A stretch of 64,000 nucleotides of DNA from the NCBI GenBank assembly GCA_023614405.1, contig CM042694.1, positions 479,853,392-479,917,391 on the forward strand, in the 5' to 3' direction. The notes under the pieces were generated by a model that was not told where the DNA came from, did not search any database, and worked only from the letters and a program-made list of their open reading frames with translations. The translations under genes were made by a program, and so were the position numbers. Below, one piece after another: positions 11,140 through 22,443 of this stretch (the first letter of the stretch is position 1; the number at the start of each line of letters is the position of its first letter). Source of the stretch: Avena insularis. Its lineage: Eukaryota > Streptophyta > Magnoliopsida > Poales > Poaceae.

Positions 11140-11638
11140 AACCCGACCCCGACTGACGTTTGAGCTTGAAGAGTTTCTTGAAGAGACCAGAGTGTGGCTC
11201 GATTCCGAGCCAACACTCACAAAGGGTGATAAAACAGGCGATGTGGAGAATGGAATTTGGGGACAGCTGGTGCAGCTGGAGCCCATAAAAGCATAGAAGA
11301 CCCCTAACAAATGGATGCAGGGGGAGAGAGAGACCGCGAATGATGAACGCAAGGAACATCACTCAAAAACCAGCCGGAGGATTGGGGATTACCTCGTCGC
11401 CGGGAACGCGTGAGTCGTCCTCTGAGGCGGATAGCACCCTGTCCTGGTGCTGGGTGAACAGCTCCGATAGCTTGATGATGGATTGGCGCCACGACAGGTT
11501 GGTGACACAAGTCCCCGCACCCTTCTTCTTCCCAGCACCAGCGGCGCTGGTGCCCACGGTGGCGGCGCCTCCTTTCTTCTTGGTGGCAACAATGGGAGTT
11601 GCAGATCCTGCGGTGGAGCCTCCTTTCTTCTTGCCCAT
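11130..11638 (-). pseudogene. G1 antisense ORF, N-terminal half of a PF04195-like protein
   Basis: Read on the minus strand from the ATG at 11638, the protein starts MGKKKGG with a Lys/Ala/Gly-rich N-terminus of about 50 residues. It continues into SWRQSIIKLSELFTQH and, after one in-frame TGA at 11363-11365 (Arg position), into MFLAFIIRGLSLPLHPFVRG, LHQLSPNSILHIACFITL and ECWLGIEPH. The latter is the characteristic text of the plant 'putative gypsy type transposon' domain (PF04195), recognised from memory. The ORF is antisense to gag-pol and lies between integrase and the 3' LTR, as reported for additional ORFs of Tat-lineage elements. Its function is unknown. The C-terminal coiled-coil part is absent, lost by a deletion that also clipped integrase. 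Confidence 0.75.
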
Positions 11639-12953
11639 CTTGCGATGGCAATGTGAGCGCAGGAAGTAACTGGGGAAGACGCGGAGTTGGTCCAGTGCCA
11701 CGGAGAAGATGTGCGCAAAGGAGTAGCAAGAGCAACAATGGCGGAGGAAGCACAAGCAGGAAGAGAGATGAGGGGAAAATTACCGCACATGTGCCTCTAC
11801 TTAACCTCCTAGCGGATGTCATCCGATGGCTAGAAGAAAACCTACCAGACGCATGGCGTACATCAGCACTGACGCGTGGCAAGGGTAAAACACGAACCGT
11901 CCCCCACTACTCCCATTATGCACGGAAATTGAGGAGACGCAGTTAAAACAGAAGATTGCCGACGCCCAGTCAAATCAAGGTCAAAAAGTGGGACCCACTA
12001 CTCGTCACGTCCCGTCAAAGCCGCTCATGCGGGTAACTGAGGTCATCTTGTCGTTAGCACTGACGTCATCAATTCCAGCAGAAGAACATTTTGACTACTT
12101 TAGTCCTTATTCGAGTCTTCGACTCAACCAAGCACTTGGGGGCTACCCCTAATAGGAGTGCTGGCCGTGCACCCAAAAGAATTTTATGTAGATATCCAAG
12201 CATCATGAAAACCCTTCACTCTAATCAATGATTCGATTGTGGACTCCGGGTTACTCCCATAGGGAGCGCTGGAAGCACATTCGACTGAAACAAGCAAATA
12301 AAGACAACAGCAATCGCAAAATACTTATAGTCCCCACTCGAGTCTAGGACTTGAATAGGCACTCGGGGGCTACTCCCATAGGGAGCGCTGGCCGCGCACC
12401 CTATGATTATTTTTTATATGTTACACCGTGTGTTGATAACATCCACACTTGAATTCTATGGCGACTTCGTCTCATATTTTCCCTGCAAAGAGACTGCGTC
12501 TCCTGGGTCACCCGAATCATCTCTGCAATGACAGAAATTCGGATGCCGCGCTTACAGCGTGAAGATAAGACCTGAATAAGGCCTGGCAACGCATCTACTG
12601 TGCACTAACAGAAATATATCCGTGCCTACAGGTATGATGAATATGCCTTGACGGACGCGTCGAGTGCTCACACTTACACACTAGGATTCGACTCCTGTAA
12701 GACCTCCATGGCCTGAGTCGAATTACGCCAACACTTTTCCCAATTTGAGTCTGGGGACTCGAATTTGAGTAGATTGCGTTGTTTTGCCCTAAGGCAGTTA
12801 ACAGATCCCGATACATCGGATAAATTAGGCACGTATATCAACAATCCCTATTACATAAAACAGAGCACTCGAAAATATGCTCAGCTATGCACTCGAAAGA
12901 CTTCATAAAGTCTCCACTCGAATCTGCGATTCCATTGGACACTCGGGGGCTAC
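11639..12953. other. G1 3' non-coding region with repeated PPT-like motifs
   Basis: No plus-strand gene is visible. The interval upstream of the antisense ATG should contain that gene's promoter, but no clear TATA box was picked out. A motif resembling CACTCGGGGGCTAC recurs at 12133-12146, about 12242-12255 (degenerate), 12360-12373 and 12940-12953; only the last touches the 3' LTR. Copies are followed by related text (cccatagggagcgctgg). Confidence 0.6.
12941..12953 (+). other. G1 polypurine tract
   Basis: ACTCGGGGGCTAC directly precedes the TG of the 3' LTR at 12954 and would prime plus-strand DNA synthesis. Confidence 0.8.
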
Positions 12954-13441
12954 TGACGTGGGAATACCCTACATGTACTCGAGTTTGGTATATACGGCCC
13001 AGATATGATAGGGGCCCACGGCATTACCAGGGCCCAATACAGGATTTGGGTGACTCACGGAGACTCCGATGGCTTGCAGCACAAGACGAAGCTTAAGATA
13101 GAAAGTTTAAAGGGACAAACCCTAATCTATAACCGACTTGACCTGCTACCTGAGACCTAGCCTATCTATATAAAGGCTAGGAGGGGGCGGCGAGGAGGAC
13201 AATCACAACCCTGGTTTCCATAACCTTCGCCAGATTGCATCTGCGCACCCTTGTAACTTTCGAATCCCTCTTTAATTCCAATAGAAGACAAGCAGGAGTA
13301 GGGACCTCTATGAGGCATGAACCTAGGTAAATCTTGCATCCCTGTGTGCTTGTTTGCTAGCTGATTGATGCCTCCAACGCTCCCTCCTTCTCCAAAACCC
13401 AAGTCCATAACAATGGGCATTGATGAGTTAAACCCTCGTCA
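12954..13441 (+). repeat. G1 3' LTR
   Basis: It runs from TGACGTGGG to CTCGTCA, matches the 5' LTR at 4448-4934 with scattered substitutions, and is followed by the ACCTC duplication. Confidence 0.93.
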
Positions 13442-14509
13442 ACCTCCTCTAAAATGGTTGAAGCTCTGGCTAAGGAAGCCATCGAGAAAGGGAAACAAGC
13501 AATGGAGGGAGCGGAGGCGGAGGCCTCCACAACAACGGACGAGGCGGGAGCCCTTGAGCCATCAACTGCCATTATAACACAACATGTGGCCAGGGCTTCA
13601 TCCATGCCTTCGGCTTTGACAACTCCTCTGTCTTCGAATCCTCCGACTTTGTGCCTATATGATCTCATTAAGTAGACAGATGTTGTGTATAACAATGCCC
13701 GGACCTTCCATAATTCATACGCTCATCTTGCAAACATCGGAAGGTTATTGCCATTGTAAGTTTCTGAACTTCACTTCTTTTACTTTGTAATATGTCCCAC
13801 TGTAGCCCCCGAGCTCTTAGCCGAAAAACCATTGTCTTTTGGCCTGAGTGCTCCAAAGAACTAAGTATAGAACTTATCAGTGTAGCCCTCGAGTTTGTAG
13901 TTTAGAATGATAATTCCGACTAGACACTCTAAGAGAGAACACTTGTTGATTAAAATCTAATCATGTAGCCCCCGAGCGTTTGGTTGAAACTGGATAGTTC
14001 CTACTAGATGCTCTAGAGAAACTAAGCATTTTGTCTTCTTTGCAGGATGAAAATAGTCGGAGAAAGGCCACCAATGAGAGATTTGCCAACGTGCTGAAGG
14101 AACTGGACCTTGAACAGGGTAAAACAACCTTCCTGAAGGAACAGATCAAAAATAGCAAGCGTCTATTTTCTTTTAACAACTTTGTATCTTTATCATGGGT
14201 CCATTTCTTCCAAACTCTCACAACAATGTTTGTGTTCCGTCTTACAGAGGCCATTGCCAAAGCAAAGAGCATCGTCGAGCAGTCCAAGCATATTCAGAAG
14301 CTCGATGATGAAAATAAAATCTTGAAGAAAGACCTGGTTGATGCTATCAAGGGCCATGAACAGGCGATGAAGGCTATGCAAGAGTCTACCGACACCGAGA
14401 TGCGGCATCCGAAGGATGAGATTGAACAGCTCAAGGGTCAAAACCAAACTGCCAAAGAGCAGAATGATCAGAACCTTGAGGTGTACAAGAAAGTCCAACA
14501 GGAGCATGA
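13442..14509 (+). pseudogene. Antisense gene of element D, part 2 (linker, coiled coil, two introns)
   Basis: After G1 the frame resumes as ..KMVEALAKEAIEKGKQAMEG.. and passes a TAG at about 13672. Two introns fit GT..AG rules: 13756-14045 and 14161-14245 (ending TTACAG). The exons between and after them encode a long Lys/Glu/Gln-rich coiled coil: RKATNERFANVLKELDLEQG, then KHIQKLDDENKILKKDL and KDEIEQLKGQNQTAKEQ. This matches my memory of the central region of 'putative gypsy type transposon' proteins. It stops at ..VQQEHD where A1 is inserted (TSD CATGA). The continuation (ILVEICKKVE..) is found inverted at 23617. Confidence 0.65.
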
Positions 14510-15920
14510 TGATACATTGCAAATGTATCTATAATTTTTGATGTTCCATGCTTGGTTTTATCTACTTTCTTGTGTTTTGTTCCAACTTTGGAGTACTTTT
14601 CATATGATTTCTTGGACTAACCTATTAACAAGATGCAACAAAGGCCAGCTTGCTTTTACTGTTTTTGGTTCCAGGAAGTCGGAAAATGAATATTCTCGGA
14701 ATTGGACGGGACAAAAGCCAAAGTTACTATTTTCCCGGAAGACTCAAGGAGCCAGAAGGAGAGTCGGAGAGGGGCCACAGGGTGGCCACACCCCCCCCCC
14801 TTGGCATGGGCCAGCCTAGGCCGCGCCAGGGCATGGTGTGGGCCCCCTGGCCGGCCACCGACCTTGCCTCTCTCGCCTATAAGAGCCTCCCGATACCAAA
14901 ACCCTAAATCATAAATCAGAAATCCACGAAAAGTTCCGCAGCACCGCCGCCACTGAAGGGGAGATTCGGGGGACAGAAAGTCTCTTCAGGCACCTCGCCG
15001 ACGGGAAGTGCCCCCGGAGCCATCTCCATCGATCTCCACCGCCATCTCCATCACCATTGCTAATTCCCATGATGAGGAGGGAGTAGTTCTCTCTCGAGGC
15101 TAAGGGTTCTACCGGTAGCTATGTGTTCATCTCTCTCTATGCATGATCATATTGTGATCATGAGCTTGTAATCTATAGATCTACCTTGCTACTCAAGTGC
15201 TTTAATAGGTCTCTGCTCTCCCCATGTGTGTGAAAGTGACAGCATGCACACCATGGTGGCACTTAGGCTAGAGATTACAAATACTTGTTATGAGTTATAT
15301 TTGGAGTTGGATGTCTTTATGAAATTGTGGTGTTTCTTGGACTCATCTAGTGCTCAAGGTGACAGTGTGGGGTTATCTAGATGGGAAAGGCTTACTTTGA
15401 GGTGTGCTGTTATAGCCCTAGCATGGATTAGATTGTCTAACCGGAGAGTAGTTAAGAGTAGTATCATAAAGAGAAGATATTTATATGAGAGTGTTCACTA
15501 GTGAAAGTATGATCCCTAGGCCTTGTTTCTAAGCATTGATACACCATTTGCAACTAGATCTGTTACATGTTTGCTTACTTCCATCTTTATTTCAGTTTGC
15601 CTTTAGTCTCTTCCACGCCATCAAGTTATTATCTATCACCGTTACCACTTATAATTATCTATACCACTTGTATTTCACTATCTCTTCACCGAACTAGTGC
15701 ACCTATACACCTGACAAGTGTATTGGGTGTGTTGGGGACACAAGAGACTTCTTGTATCTTGATTGCAGGGTTGCTCGAGAGGGGATACCTTTGACCACTT
15801 CCTCCCTGAATTCGATAAACCTTGGGTGATCCACTTAAGGGAAAACTTGCTGCTATTCTACAAACCTCTGCACTTGGAGGCCCTACAACTGTCTACAAGA
15901 ATAGAAGTGCGTAGACATCA
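14510..15920 (+). repeat. A1 5' LTR
   Basis: It begins TGATACATTGC and ends GTAGACATCA, and is collinear with A2's LTRs (29416-30829, 33900-35317). A TATA-like 'cctataaga' near 14876 follows a GC-rich block containing a run of about ten C residues near 14792. The left flank CATGA (14505-14509) is the TSD. Confidence 0.9.
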
Positions 15921-15930
15921 AGCTACTTTT

Positions 15931-15948
15931 TGGCGCCATTGCCGGGGA
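15931..15948 (+). other. A1 primer-binding site
   Basis: TGGCGCCATTGCCGGGGA, one base off the Athila-type tRNA-Asp site TGGCGCCGTTGCCGGGGA, starts ten bases after the LTR. Confidence 0.8.
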
Positions 15949-16134
15949 GGTAAGGTAAAAGGTATTCACACCGGAGGATTAAAGAAGAAGAACCTCCCAC
16001 GGCAAACGCCTATTTTCCAGCGCCGCTGGAGGTAGGTAAAGGTACTCACATCCTTCGGTGTGAGTGCTCGAAGTTATTTCCTTTAGATTCTATAATTTTG
16101 TCTTTTTGTTTCTTGTTTTCACTAGTTAGGCTTA

Positions 16135-16936
16135 ATGGAAAACAACAACAAAATTAGAGAGCTTTATAGTATTTATCTTGAGTTAGGACATGAAGTGTTT
16201 GAAGAAAAAATTAAAAAACCTATGGAACTTTATTAGCATGCTAATAGCAATGTTGTTAGTATGAATTCTTTGGACACATATTGCTAATGCTATGGAAAAG
16301 GCTAAGCTTGGGGAAGCTAGTTTTTATGAAAATGATCTTTTTAGTTCCCTAGCTTTGGAAGATAGCTATTCTATTGCTTATGATGATACTATGCCTCCAA
16401 TATATGATGATTACAATGATGAATATGATATTTTTAGTACACCTACTATTGAGGAGGAAATTAATTATGATTAGAATATGCCTCCTATATTTGATGATTA
16501 TGGTGATGAGAATAATAATGATAGCTATTTTGTTGAATTTGCTCCCATTACAATTAATAAGAATGACTATGCTTATGTGGAGAGTATGAACTATTTTATG
16601 AATGTGGCTCATGATAAGAATGTTTTATGTGATAGTTATATTGTTAATTTTATTCATGATGCTACTGAAAGTTATTATGAGAGAGGGAAACATGGTTTTA
16701 TGCATCTCAATAATGTTAAGTTTCCCCTCTTTATGTTGAAAATTTTGAAGTTGCACTTTTTTTGCTTGACTATGCTTGTTGCTTTGTGCTTTCATGACTT
16801 GTTTCTTTACAAGATTCCTATGCATAGGAAGTGGGTTAGACTTAAATGTGTTTTGAATTTGCTACTTGATCCTCTCTTTTACTTCATTTCATATTTCTTA
16901 TGTGAGCATCTTCTCAAACTATCAAGCCTAACTTAA
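16135..16936 (+). pseudogene. A1 copy of the 267-codon ORF (broken)
   Basis: It is the same protein as the intact copy at 31028-31831. It starts MENNNKIRELYS and is broken by TAG at 16234-16236 (a Leu codon in A2), a short deletion near 16272-16278 that shifts the frame, and TAG at 16472-16474 (Tyr in A2). The downstream part from 16478 is open to the end (..HLLKLSSLT). Function unknown; see the A2 entry for the description. Confidence 0.8.
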
Positions 16937-19205
16937 AGGCGTTAAAGAAAAGTACTTATTGGGAGATAACCCAAAAGTTTTAGTTGAGTCTTGGAAGTTA
17001 TTACTTTAGTAATAACCGCTCCTTATCCTTTTTATTTGCTTTTTGTGCCAAGAGTAACCTCTAATGAGAGAGAAGTAATGATTGGGAAAGTTGCTGTCCC
17101 AAAACAGATTTCTATGCTTCACCGTAAAAATTTGTGTAAAATATATGAACGTCTTTTTGAGGCATGAATTTTTGTGCTTCTGCCTAAGGTTGTTATCTAA
17201 CTTTCGTTAGTTCAACACTTTTTGATTTGAGCAACAGAAGGTCTTCGAAAAAATTCGTTTTTACCTGCTGTTCTGTTTTGACAGATTTCTGCCATTTTCT
17301 GCATTTGCTTCTTGTTGTTTCCTTTTTGAGTTCTTTTGGGGAATTGAGCTTTTTGAGGGAAGTGCTACAGTAGCTTGTGTTTTAAAGGAAGTTTTATTGA
17401 TGTTATAACTGAACCTAAAGACTTATTATCTTGAGTGCACTAATGTTGCTAATAAAGATTGTGTGAAGTTTGTATGAAGGAAGAATTTCAGGTGTATGGA
17501 AGGAATGAGTAATGAGATGAAGGATGGACTAAAGCTCAAGCTTGAGGATGCCACGCGTGTCACCCCAATAAATATCCAAGAAGTACAAGCGTCAAAGCTT
17601 GGGGATGCCCAAGGCATCCCCTTCTTTATCAATAAAAATTCCAGGTTTCTTCCAAACACTTCATTTTTATTGTTTCATGCACAGTTGTGTTGTTCTTGGA
17701 GCGTCTTCTTTTTCGTTTTCATTTTGGTTTTTTGTTTGCTTGGTTTTCTTAGTTTTCTGAATAAATTGGTTGGACCCCCTCTTTCATACATTGGTTTGCA
17801 AATAGTTTGGTTTGGTTTGGAAAAGAGTAGGAAAGTTCATGCTTATGTGGTAAAAAGAGCTTGTTTTTGACTGTGGCCTATGCTTTGTCATGCCATGCTT
17901 GATATTGTTTTGGTTTTATGCTTAGTATTCTTTGCTGTAGCTTGAGTTGTTATAAACAATTGAGATTGCTTAATGTGCTTTGGATGAATCATGTGTTGTT
18001 TTAGCATATTAAAGCATAGTATAGTGGTATTCTCCTTTGATGCTTTATTTGGGTTGACTTGGCGCATGCTCACACCATGTTATGACTATCTCAAGTCACC
18101 ATAGCCTTTATGATCCTTTAGTTTCAACTTGTAGTATCACCTTATGCTTTGATCAATGATGTTTTGTCGTTGTGCATGATTATGGCCATTATTGTTCTCC
18201 TAGTTTGTCGCTCCCAGTCTTTTGCTAGCCTCCACAACCAAGTATGAGTTCCACTCATGCATCCAACTCCCTAAACCAAGTTATTCCAAAGAGTCCACCA
18301 TACCTACCTACTAGCTGATGCTATTCCAAGTATATTCATGCTTTTGTTTACCTTCCGAATTAAACTTGTTATGAGAAAACTAGTGATTAAAGCTCTCACG
18401 AACTTGATGGCACACTTTACTTTTCTTGCCCTTAATAAACTTGAACCATTGTGTCGTCTATGTTGTATATGCTTGCACTTATTTGTTGGGGATTAGCAGA
18501 ACCATGCTGTCATGGGGAACGCTTTCAACATTTCACTGGTACTTTGTACCTAGTTGATATCATGCTCTTTTGTATATGGATGTCGTCGGTGTGAAATGAA
18601 AGGGGAGCTTGTAAGTCCATGGAGTTATGTATATGTGTTAGAGAAACGCCTGGGCCGCTGGTCTAATCCATGCTGACATGGTGGAAACCTGCAGCGTAAC
18701 CATAATGAGCTGTCTATGAAGCATTCTTCTTATAAAAAAGATTCCTATATTGAGAAAAAAGAAAAAGAAGATTATGAAATGAGGAAAGAGAGAAAAAAGC
18801 ACCATATTCCCATTGTAAATAAGAAGATTGCTGAGATGCTCATTGTTTGCTTGCCTTGTCATTTTGATATGGGGATTCTTACGTATCATCGGGCAAGGGG
18901 TACCCCGTTTGGCGGCTCTCTATGATACACATGTACTTATGATGACAAGAACATACCGATGACTAAACTTGAGTAGCATGAGGAGCGGCCCTCGTATACA
19001 AGGGACATGAGATTTCTAACTTATACTTCGTCAAGCATGTACACCATAGTTTGTTCGCTTTAACCTTAATCACTTCAATATGCTTATGATAGGGGCAATA
19101 AGAGCTGAAAGCTAAAAAGTACCATAATATTTGGAAGCTCTTTACGAAACTTGAATCCCTACTTCCTTCTATGAAGGTCTTTCTTTTATTTTTATGTTGA
19201 GTCTC
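16937..19205 (+). repeat. A-family 3' non-coding region (A1 copy)
   Basis: It is collinear with 31832-33899 in A2 and with the minus-strand 49283-46515 in B2. It contains a perfect 9-bp hairpin at 17601-17621 (arms GGGGATGCC / GGCATCCCC, loop CAA). It is cut at ..TGTTGAGTCTC by LTR B1, before the purine tract that should precede the 3' LTR. No gene is seen. Confidence 0.75.
17601..17621 (+). other. Short perfect hairpin in A-family 3' region
   Basis: Arms GGGGATGCC and GGCATCCCC around a CAA loop. The same structure recurs at 32498-32518 and, with near-identical arms, at 48598-48618 (minus strand). Confidence 0.7.
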
Positions 19206-20807
19206 TGATACATTGCAAACGTATCTATAATTTTTGATGTTCCATGCTTGGTTTTATCCACTTTCTTGTGTTTTGTTCCAACTTTGGAGTACTTTTCATA
19301 TGATTTATTGGACTAACCTATTAACAAGAGCCACAAAGGCTAACCTGCTTTTTTGCTGTTTTTGGTTCCAGGAAAGTCAGAAAATGAATATTCTCGGAAT
19401 TGGACGGGACAAAAGCCAAAGTGCCTATTTTTCCGAAAGTCATCAAGTGCCAGAATACGAGACAGAGAGGGGCCAGGGGCCGGCCACACCACTTGGCCAT
19501 GCGGCCAGGCTTGGCTCGCGCCAGGGGGTGGTCTGGCCGACCCTAGCACCCCCTCGGCCTCTCCTTCCACCTATAAGTTGCTCTCGGGACGAAAGCCCTA
19601 GGTACCCGATCAAAAATCCACGAAAGAGTCTGTAGCCACCGTCATCTCCATCCCTAGATCGGGAGGGATCTGAAGCTCTTCCCGGCACCCTGCCAGAGAG
19701 GGGAATTCACCCTGGAGGCCTTCTTCATCACCATGCAAGCCTCCGGTGTGATGCGTGAGTAGTTCATCCTTGGACTACAGATCCATGTAGTAGCTAGATG
19801 GCTGATTTCTCCTCCTTTGTGCTTTCATGTTTAGATCTTGTGAGCTCCATTCATGATCAAGATCATCTATTTGTAATTCATACATGTTGTGTTTGCGGGG
19901 ATCTGATGGATATTGAGATGCTATTTCAGATTGATTATTGATTCTATCATGTCTTTGTTATTTGAGATCTTGCATGCTTTTCGTTGTTAGTAGCTATCTT
20001 GGCCAAGTAGATGCTAGCAACTCCAAGAGTTAGTATTTATGCTCGATAGTGGGTTCATGCCTCTGGTAATCTGGGGAAGTGACAGAAATCTCTAAGGTAC
20101 TAGATGTGTTGTTGCTACTAGGGAGAAAACAACGATCCTTTGTTCATAGAACAATTGTATTGTTTACTTTACACGTAGTTCGTAAAGCAATAATCTGTTG
20201 CTTGCAACTTAATACTGGAGGGGGTTCGGATGATAACCTGAAGGTGCATTATTAGTCATAGATGCAGTTTGATGGCGGTCTATGTATTATGTTGTAATGC
20301 CCAATCAAGTCTCAAAGGAGTCAAGATGATTAGTATATGCATGTATTGCTTTCTCGGTGTTTGTCAATTGCCCCGCTGTAATTTGTTCACCCAGCATGTT
20401 ATCTATCTAAGGAGAGCCATCTCTAGTGAACTATGGATCCCGGTCCTTTTTCTTTACATACAATCTATAAACTGTTTACTGCTTTGTGTTTACTTTCTGC
20501 AAAATTTTACTTCTTTCCATTCGATATGTTTAATCCTTTGTTTTCTGCAAAACACAGTGAGATTGACAACCTCATCGCAAGTTGGGGACAAAGTTATGTG
20601 GTTGTGTTGTGCAGGTCTCCACGTTGCTACTAGCACCGATAGTGCGCCCTGCCAAAGCTCAGCTAGTAACACCTTTGGGGTGTTTCCTTGCTCCTACTGG
20701 TTCGATTAAACCTTGGTTTCATAACTGAGGGAAAACTTACTGTTGTGCTCATCATACCTTCCTCTTGGGGTTCCCAACAAGCTCTATGTTGAAAGTCGAG
20801 TGCATCA
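19206..20807 (+). repeat. B1 5' LTR
   Basis: It begins TGATACATTGC, shares its first 250 nt with family A LTRs, then diverges. It is collinear with the B2 LTRs on the minus strand (46514-44890, 54679-53058). It ends ..AGTCGAGTGCATCA. A degenerate primer site (about 20817-20834, CGCGCCGCTGTCGGAG-like) follows. Confidence 0.85.
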
Positions 20808-20997
20808 AGATCTTTTCCGCGCCGCTGTCGGAGTCAAGGACATCTTCACAAGGGGAGTCCCTCATAACCAATCTCTTTACTTTGTTGTTTTTGTTTTGCT
20901 TAGTTTCTTTTTTGCTTTCTTTGCTTGTTTTGTTCTTCAAAAACACACAAAAAATTAGTTTTACTTGTTTTGCTTTCTTATTTGAAAACCCAAAAAA

Positions 20998-22180
20998 ATG
21001 ACTACTCTTGAAAACACTAAGTTGTGTGACTTCACTAGCACCAACAACAATGATTTTATGAGCACTCCTATTGCTCCACCTGTGGCTGAAAATACTTTCT
21101 TTGAGATAAAACCTGCTTTGCTCAATCTTGTTATGAGAGAACAATTTTCTGGTATTGGTAATGAAGATGTTGCTTCCCATTTAGACAACTTTGTTGAACT
21201 TTGTGAGATGCAAAAGCATAGGGATATAGATGGTGATATTATTAAACTGAAATTGTTTCCTTTCTCTTTGAGAAGGAAAAGCTAAAGAATGGTTGAATTC
21301 CTTAACTAGGAATAGTATTGATTCTTGGACTAAGTGCAAAGATGCTTTTATTGGAAAATACTATCCTCCTGCTAAGATTATATCCATGAGAAGTGAAATA
21401 ATGAAGTTTAAACAACTTGATAATGAGCATGTTGCTCAAGCTTGGGAAAGAATGAAATCTTTGGTAAAGAATTGTCCCACTCATGGACTGACTGCTTGGA
21501 TGATCATCCAAACTTTTTATGCAGGATTGAACTATTCTTCAAGGAACCTATTGGATTCAGCTGCTGGAGGTACCTTTATGACCATCACTTTGGGTGCTGC
21601 AACAAAACTATTGGATAATATGATGGTTAATTATTCAGAATGGCATATTGAGAGAGCTCCACAAGGTAACAAGGTAAATTTTGTTGAAGAAACCTCCTCC
21701 TTGAGTGATAAGATTGATATTATTATGTATATGCTTGTTAATGGGAAAGCCCATATTGATCCAAATAATGTACCTTTAGCCTCTTTGGTTGCTCAAGAAG
21801 AGCAAGTTGATGTGAACTTCATAAGAAATAACAACTTTGGCAACAATGCTTATGGTAATAATGCTTATAGGAACAATTTTGGTAACAACAATTATAAATC
21901 TTATCCTCCCACCAATGGTAATGCTTATGGAAATTCTTACAAAAATAATAAGAGTGCTCCCTCTGAACTTGAAGTTATGCTTAAAGAGTTTATTAGTAAA
22001 CAAACTGCTTTCAATAAAACTATTGAGGAAAAACTCTCTAATGCTGAAAGAAATATAGCATCTTTGGCTGAAGCTCAATCTTCTTTGAATAAAATGGTTG
22101 CTAAACCTGAAACTAATGACATTCCCTTTGTAGATACTAATGCCATACAAGTAAGAATTGATGAAAATGTTAAACCATAG
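20998..22180 (+). pseudogene. gag: B1 gag (single frameshift)
   Basis: It starts MTTLENTKLCDFTSTNNNDF. The Gag core includes HLDNFVELCEM, LFPFSLR and, after one extra base near 21270, KEWLNSLTR, FIGKYYPPAK, QAWERMKSLVKNCPTHGL and LLDSAAGGTF, the usual Athila Gag text. The C-terminal part is Asn-rich (NNNFGNNAYGNNAYRNN) with a short coiled-coil end (EEKLSNAERNIASLAEAQ). It would form the capsid. The ATG sits just after a purine-rich CCCAAAAAA leader. Apart from the frameshift it looks recent. Protease and RT are not present downstream. Confidence 0.88.
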
Positions 22181-22181
22181 T

Positions 22182-22443
22182 CGCCGCATTAAGCATCACT
22201 CATTTAAAGAGGGGGATCTGGTGCTTAGAATCAAGCAGGAAAAATCACACAAATTATCCCCGCCTTGGGAAGGACCGTTCATCATAAGCAAAGCATTGCT
22301 CAATGGTTCCTAATACCTCGTTGATATTTGCGAGTTGAAAGATAAGCCAAAAATCGCAAGCACAAACAACATGACTCCGATGATGATTTCCCGGAGACAG
22401 ATCGCCATGGAACATAGCACAACTACGTCCCTTTTACACTTAG
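22182..22443 (+). pseudogene. Integrase C-terminus of element D (inverted fragment)
   Basis: It encodes RRIKHHSFKEGDLVLRIKQE, then LSPPWEGPFIISKAL, a TAA, then YLVDICELKDKPK and, one frame over, an end like PWNIAQLRPFY. This is the GDLVL..WEGPF module that closes Tat-like Gypsy integrases. It begins abruptly after B1 gag. In the model it is the missing C-terminus of the integrase at 24608-23883, separated and turned round by an inversion; about 75 residues between the two pieces are missing. Confidence 0.7.

Larger units (their letters stand above)
4448..13441 (+). mobile_element. Element G1: full-length but coding-dead Tat-like Gypsy retrotransposon
   Basis: Two LTRs of 487 and 488 nt (4448-4934, 12954-13441), both beginning TGACRTGGG and ending CTCGTCA, are flanked by a perfect 5-nt TSD ACCTC (4443-4447 and 13442-13446). 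A primer site TGGCGCCGTCTGTGGGA (4937-4953) and a purine-rich tract (12941-12953) are in the right places. Gag, protease, RT, RNase H and integrase follow in the Gypsy order in one reading frame, and an antisense ORF lies between integrase and the 3' LTR, as in Tat-lineage elements (Grande, RIRE2, Ogre). Sixteen in-frame stops and a mutated RT active site mean it can no longer encode its own replication. It interrupts the antisense gene of element D. Confidence 0.93.
14510..19205 (+). mobile_element. Element A1: Athila-like non-autonomous element, 5' part
   Basis: It has a 5' LTR (14510-15920), a tRNA-Asp-type primer site, a broken copy of the 267-codon ORF and about 2.3 kb of 3' non-coding sequence. 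Its layout is that of the complete element A2 (29416-35317). Its own 3' end was lost where B1 inserted (19206), except for the last 257 nt of its 3' LTR, found inverted at 23626-23882 next to the matching TSD CATGA. Confidence 0.85.
19206..22180 (+). mobile_element. Element B1: Athila-like element, 5' LTR and gag only
   Basis: It is inserted in the 3' non-coding part of A1. It has an LTR of the B family (19206-20807), a degenerate primer site and a frameshifted gag ending at 22180. Everything after gag is missing: the next base pairs belong to the inverted D segment. No 3' LTR or TSD partner was found, so the right side was removed when the rearrangement at 22181 formed. Confidence 0.75.

Noticed and set aside
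14786..14802. Run of about ten C residues
   Set aside because: Local slippage within the LTR GC-rich block, not present in A2; no wider meaning seen.
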